A stretch of DNA of 9,561 bases from Candidatus Poribacteria bacterium (GTDB taxonomy: Bacteria; Poribacteria; WGA-4E; GCA-2687025): the NCBI GenBank assembly GCA_027625215.1, contig JAQBWJ010000034.1, forward strand, positions 1-9,561, read 5' to 3'. Made by a program: the position numbers and the translations under genes. Below are positions 6,206-9,561 of this stretch, one piece after another (the stretch's first letter is position 1; every line of letters starts with the position of its first letter). The notes under the pieces are model-generated. The model searched no databases, had not been told where the DNA came from, and saw only the letters and a list, made by a program, of their open reading frames with translations.

Positions 6206-7096
6206 TCACAGTTCGTCAATCGGCGGACGCTCAAACGCTTTGGGCGTCGGCACCGCCTTCTTCAACAGGCGGATCTCCTCGCGCAGCGCGGCGTCCGTCC
6301 GCCCCTGTTTTTGATATTCGGCGTCCAACATCTCGCGGTACGGCAAGTCCATCGGGTTGATCCGCGCGATGTGCTCCAACGCCGGGACCAGTATGTCGGG
6401 TCGATCCCGCTTCTCGACAATCTTCACGATCTTCCGCATCGCCTCCGTGCAGATATCCGGCGCGGCTTTCCCCGCGTCGATGTAGTGCCGCAGCGCGACG
6501 CCGTCCTGCGACGCCTTCACCGCCAAGTCGCCCAGCGTTTCCTCGATCCGCCACCGCAGCAGGTTCGCCTGACGCTCCCGTCGCGCCGCATCCTCTCGGT
6601 ACTCGAACCGCGTCGTGTTGTGGAAAATCGCCAACAAGCGGTCGCTGCTCGCGGCGTTCTCCGTCCAAACGGGGTAGTACATCGTCGGGCGCGCCATCGA
6701 CTCCGCCCCGTGATCGAGCAGGCGTCGCCGCGCCGCCGCGATCAACTCCGTCGCCTGACGCAACTCCCCCTTGCGGTGCGTCCACCGCCCAAGATGATAC
6801 AGCGGCGCGACAAACGTCGGGTCGAGCCGCCCCGCCTTCCGAAACAACGCCTCCGGACCCAACTGCGGGTGTGTCCGCACCATATCCCCTTGATCGTGGT
6901 ACCCGTCGTAATCCAAATCGTCAATCGACTGCGCCATCGCGACGCCCGCTAGGTTCAGAAACGTCGGGTCGTCCGACATCGTTTCCAACCCTTTCGAGAC
7001 CGTATCGACGATCATCTGCAACGAGAACAGGAACCGCTCCTTCGACTTCCCCCAGTTCCCGAATCCGGTCGTCAGCCCGATCAACACGTCGTACAC
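6206..7096 (-). CDS. TPR-like helical protein; detached C-terminal half of a split glycosyltransferase-TPR gene
   Basis: The open frame gives 296 residues from GTG at 7096. It aligns along its whole length with the C-terminal half of the intact paralogue at 7998-9561. Shared stretches include DDPTFLNLAGV, RWRIEE, APDICTEAMRK, INPMDLP and ALREEIRLL, and the ends PPIDEL versus PPFDEL. Residues about 84-128, 184-212 and 252-282 look like TPR-type helical pairs; no enzyme motif is seen. In the paralogue this part is fused to the glycosyltransferase domain. Here it lies in a different frame from the preceding ORF and overlaps it by 16 bases. Either the pair is one gene with a -1 frame error (real or in the assembly), or it is translated separately by re-initiation at GTG. 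No strong ribosome site precedes the GTG. Lack of stops and good conservation argue against old decay. Confidence 0.7.
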   Translation of the reverse strand: MYDVLIGLTTGFGNWGKSKERFLFSLQMIVDTVSKGLETMSDDPTFLNLAGVAMAQSIDDLDYDGYHDQGDMVRTHPQLGPEALFRKAGRLDPTFVAPLYHLGRWTHRKGELRQATELIAAARRRLLDHGAESMARPTMYYPVWTENAASSDRLLAIFHNTTRFEYREDAARRERQANLLRWRIEETLGDLAVKASQDGVALRHYIDAGKAAPDICTEAMRKIVKIVEKRDRPDILVPALEHIARINPMDLPYREMLDAEYQKQGRTDAALREEIRLLKKAVPTPKAFERPPIDEL

Positions 7097-7980
7097 ATCT
7101 CGCGTGCCGCGCGTCTTCCCGCCGCGACGATCTCCTCCAACACGGCGAGCAGTCGCGGCATCAGGGGTCCCGTCAGTTTCGGATGCGCTTTGTCGATCCG
7201 TCGCTGCGCCTCATCGGGGTGATCCAACGCCCACTGAATCGAATCGGCAAGCGTGTTCTCGTCGTACAGCAGCAGTTCGTCGTCTTCCAAAAACTGCCGG
7301 ATCGCCGGGTTGTACGTCTCGCCCATCAGCAACGCGCCGCACACCGCCGTCTCGAAGTTCCGCGCGTTGACGCCGTGCTGTATCCGCGTCGCCGCATGGT
7401 TGAACAGCATCTTCGAGTCCGTCACGGCGGCGAGATAGTCCTCATGGCTCAACTTCGCCATGATCCTCACGTCGAAGCGGTCGGCAAGTCGATACAGCAT
7501 GTTCAGCCCCCGATTGCGCCCTTGAAACCGCTCCGTCGGGAAGAAGTTGCCGATGAACGTCACGTCGTGCGGACGCTCCGCAAACGGCGGACACGGGTTG
7601 GGTCGCTGCATCCCCGAAAAGTTGTGGTCGCCGACGAACGCTTTGAGTTTGCCGGGAAAAAACTCACCCAACACCTCGACGCCCGCCTGCGTCGACAAGA
7701 TGTAGTCGAGCGCGGGCGCGTGGGCGAACAGCGAATCGCTCCACGCCTCCCAGTCGATCACGATCCCCACGACGGGGCACGGACAGTCCTCCAAATCGCT
7801 CGGCATCGGCAGCGATTCCACCAGCACGAACACGAGCGCGTCCGCCCAGTCCGGCGTTTGGTCGACGGCGGCGAACATCTCGGCGAGCGTCGGTCCGCAT
7901 GGCACCAACAACCCCTCATGCGGTTCGGGGATGGGCAAGTACTGCCCGCAATAGTTGCCGCCCGATATGGCGATTCGCAT
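7081..7980 (-). CDS. CgeB-like glycosyltransferase; N-terminal half of a split gene
   Basis: The product is 299 residues from ATG at 7980, opening with MRIAISGGNY, a GT-B-type first strand and loop. Features shared with the neighbouring paralogue are DWEAW (76-80), a long identical core at 133-174, and the nucleotide-sugar-binding C-terminal half (about 180-265) typical of the Glyco_trans_1_2/CgeB family: NARNFE (205-210), GALLMGE, FLEDDE, LLYDE and ALDHPDE. The family transfers sugars; the substrate is unknown. ATG 7980 is preferred over GTG 8001 because GAGGGG lies 7 bases before it; GTG 8001 would overlap the previous stop as GTGA. The last 13 or so residues (from about 287) leave the frame used by the paralogue and end in a TGA at 7081-7083. 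The homologous continuation is in the next frame (6206-7096). The gap to the upstream gene is 17 bases. Confidence 0.82.
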   Translation of the reverse strand: MRIAISGGNYCGQYLPIPEPHEGLLVPCGPTLAEMFAAVDQTPDWADALVFVLVESLPMPSDLEDCPCPVVGIVIDWEAWSDSLFAHAPALDYILSTQAGVEVLGEFFPGKLKAFVGDHNFSGMQRPNPCPPFAERPHDVTFIGNFFPTERFQGRNRGLNMLYRLADRFDVRIMAKLSHEDYLAAVTDSKMLFNHAATRIQHGVNARNFETAVCGALLMGETYNPAIRQFLEDDELLLYDENTLADSIQWALDHPDEAQRRIDKAHPKLTGPLMPRLLAVLEEIVAAGRRAAREMCTTC

Positions 7981-7987
7981 CCGTAAT

Positions 7988-7993
7988 CCCCTC
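7988..7993 (-). promoter_or_regulatory. Ribosome binding site of the second glycosyltransferase ORF
   Basis: GAGGGG on the minus strand lies 7 bases before ATG 7980 and decides between that start and GTG 8001. Confidence 0.6.
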
Positions 7994-7997
7994 AAAG

Positions 7998-9561
7998 TCA
8001 CAGTTCGTCGAACGGCGGACGATCAAACGCCCGAGGCGTCACGACCGCTTTCGACAGCAACCGTATCTCCTCGCGCAACGCTTCATCGACCTTGCCGATT
8101 TTCTCGTACTCGGCGCTCAACTTGACGCGGTGCGGCAAGTCCATCGGGTTGATCTTGATGAGATGCTCCAGCGCGGCGATCACGATGTCCCGCCGTCCCT
8201 CCGTCTCCGCCAACGCGACCATCTTCCGCATCGCCTCGGTGCAGATGTCCGGCGCGGTTTTCCCGGCGTCGGTGTAATGGCGCAACGCCGCGTCTCGGTC
8301 GCCGCGCTTCAACGCGAGATCGCCCAACGCCTCCTCGATACGCCAACGAAGAAGATCGGCAAACCGTTTCCATCGCGCCTCATTCGAGCGATGGGTGAAC
8401 CGCGCCGTGTTCGAGGCAATCGTCAACAATCGGTCCAACCCGACCGAGTTGTCCGCCTTCACGGGATAGAACATCGTCGGGCGGACCATCGCGTTGCCGC
8501 CGTGATCGATCAACCGTTGCCGCGCCGCCATCAAAAGTTGCGTCGCGTTCGCCACATCGCCCCGCTTGTAGGCATATCGCGCCAGGTTGTAGACAGGCGA
8601 CGCAAACGTCGTATCCAACTCCGCGGCGCGCGTCCATAAGATTTTCGGCGCAAACTGCGCGTGCGTTCTCGTGTCGGCTTCGTCGTTCTGACGACCCAGT
8701 CTCTCGAGTTCGTCCGACGCTTCCGCCATCGTGACGCCCGCGAGATTCAGAAACGTCGGGTCGTCTTCGGTTCCCCGACTTCCTTCCACCACCGAATCGA
8801 CCATCATGTAGATCGTGAACAGCAGGCGTTCGCTGCCCATGCCGCTTCCCCAATTCGGGAATCCGGCGCACAGCCCGATCAGCAGTTCGTAGAGGTCTCG
8901 TCCGAGTCGAGGTTTCGGCGGTTCCGCGAGAATCTCCTCCAACACGGCGAGCAGTCGCGGCATCAACGGCGCGGTCAGTTTCGCCGAGCCTTTGTCAATC
9001 CGACGTTGCGCCTCGTCGGGGTGATCCAGCGCCCATTGAATCCGGTCGGCAAGCGTCGATTCGTCGTAGGGCAGGAACTCGTCGTCCTCCAAAAACTGCC
9101 GGATCGCCGGGTTGTACGCCTCGCCCAACACCAACGCCCGACACGCCCCCGCCTCGAAGTTTCGCGCGTTGACGATCTGCTGCACCGTCGTCGCCGAGTG
9201 GTTGAACTGCATCTTCGTGTCCGCCAACGCGGACTGATACTCCGCGTCGCTCACTTTCGACATGATCCGCACGTCGAATCGGTCGGCTAACCGATAGAGC
9301 ATGTTCAACCCACGATTGCGTCCCTGAAACCGCTCCGTCGGAAAGAAGTTGCCGATGAACGTCACGTCGTGAGGGCGTTCCGCAAACGACAAACACGGCT
9401 CAGGCGTCTTCGTCTCGGCGACGTTGTGCACCGCGACGAACGTTTTCACCTTGTCTGGAAAGAACGTGCCGATCCGGTTCACGCCGCCCTGCGAGACGAG
9501 GATGTAATCCAACGCGGGCGCATGGGCGAACAGCGCGTCGCTCCACGCCTCCCAGTCCACC
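7998..9561 (-). CDS. CgeB-like glycosyltransferase fused to a TPR-like helical region (5' end outside window)
   Basis: At least 520 residues are visible; the frame runs off the right edge, and comparison with the paralogue says about 75 N-terminal residues are missing. Counting from the first visible valine, the glycosyltransferase part covers about 1-205: DWEAW near the start, IGNFFPTERF at 69-78, NARNFE at 131-136, ALVLGEAYNPAIRQFLEDDE at 142-161 and ALDHPDEAQ. This is the Glyco_trans_1_2 (CgeB) C-terminal domain. A linker at about 207-222 (rich in proline and basic residues) joins a helical region of about 300 residues with TPR-like pairs, for example at about 310-360, 408-440 and 475-505, ending PPFDEL. 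The intact fusion is the reference for the split copy next to it. It is the first visible gene of a minus-strand run of five ORFs, probably an operon. A role in surface glycan or protein glycosylation is inferred; the acceptor and sugar donor are unknown. Confidence 0.85.
   Translation of the reverse strand, partial: VDWEAWSDALFAHAPALDYILVSQGGVNRIGTFFPDKVKTFVAVHNVAETKTPEPCLSFAERPHDVTFIGNFFPTERFQGRNRGLNMLYRLADRFDVRIMSKVSDAEYQSALADTKMQFNHSATTVQQIVNARNFEAGACRALVLGEAYNPAIRQFLEDDEFLPYDESTLADRIQWALDHPDEAQRRIDKGSAKLTAPLMPRLLAVLEEILAEPPKPRLGRDLYELLIGLCAGFPNWGSGMGSERLLFTIYMMVDSVVEGSRGTEDDPTFLNLAGVTMAEASDELERLGRQNDEADTRTHAQFAPKILWTRAAELDTTFASPVYNLARYAYKRGDVANATQLLMAARQRLIDHGGNAMVRPTMFYPVKADNSVGLDRLLTIASNTARFTHRSNEARWKRFADLLRWRIEEALGDLALKRGDRDAALRHYTDAGKTAPDICTEAMRKMVALAETEGRRDIVIAALEHLIKINPMDLPHRVKLSAEYEKIGKVDEALREEIRLLSKAVVTPRAFDRPPFDEL

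Noticed and set aside
7104..7126. A programmed -1 frameshift signal in the split glycosyltransferase gene
   Set aside because: The sequence GCGGCGGGAAGA contains no X-XXY-YYZ heptamer, and the intact paralogue needs no shift. A one-base indel is simpler.

Overview
This is a GC-rich bacterial window with six genes read on the minus strand, two of which run off the window edges, an ORF pair that may be a seventh broken or split gene, and one large gene on the plus strand. No RNA gene, transposase, integrase or CRISPR array is visible. The gene families present (BatA-type von Willebrand proteins with CARDB-like and amidotransferase-like parts, orphan GspG-like proteins, cyclase-STAND-TPR proteins, CgeB-like glycosyltransferases fused to helical repeats) are commonly seen in Planctomycetota and other PVC bacteria, Armatimonadota, Chloroflexota and similar environmental lineages. 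I cannot fix the phylum from this sequence alone.

Left part (1-2397, minus strand): a promoter-proximal GspG-like pseudopilin-domain protein (1978-2397) is followed 27 bases later by a large BatA-like membrane protein with a vWA domain (1950 to beyond base 1). They look like a two-gene transcription unit.

Centre (2640-5288, plus strand): a single 882-residue gene encodes a class III nucleotidyl cyclase, an NB-ARC/STAND ATPase and a C-terminal TPR array. The array contains five near-identical 120-bp units. The gene is the only one on its strand. It is bracketed by two related, same-orientation, GC-rich intergenic repeats (about 2514-2584 and 5273-5344), the second of which supplies the gene's last codons and stop. 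This is the most interesting part of the window: an NLR-like signalling protein with a freshly amplified or homogenised recognition array, sitting between direct repeats.

Right part (5360-9561, minus strand): a compact run of genes, probably one operon entering from beyond the right edge. The order of transcription is a CgeB-like glycosyltransferase fused to a TPR-like helical region (partial), then a tandem paralogue that is split by a -1 frame change into a glycosyltransferase ORF and a helical-repeat ORF, then a YdjM/DUF457-type membrane protein, then a short CDP-alcohol phosphatidyltransferase-like protein. Gaps are 17 and 7 bases, with overlaps of 16 and 22 bases. The content suggests surface glycan and lipid modification, which is inference from family membership only.
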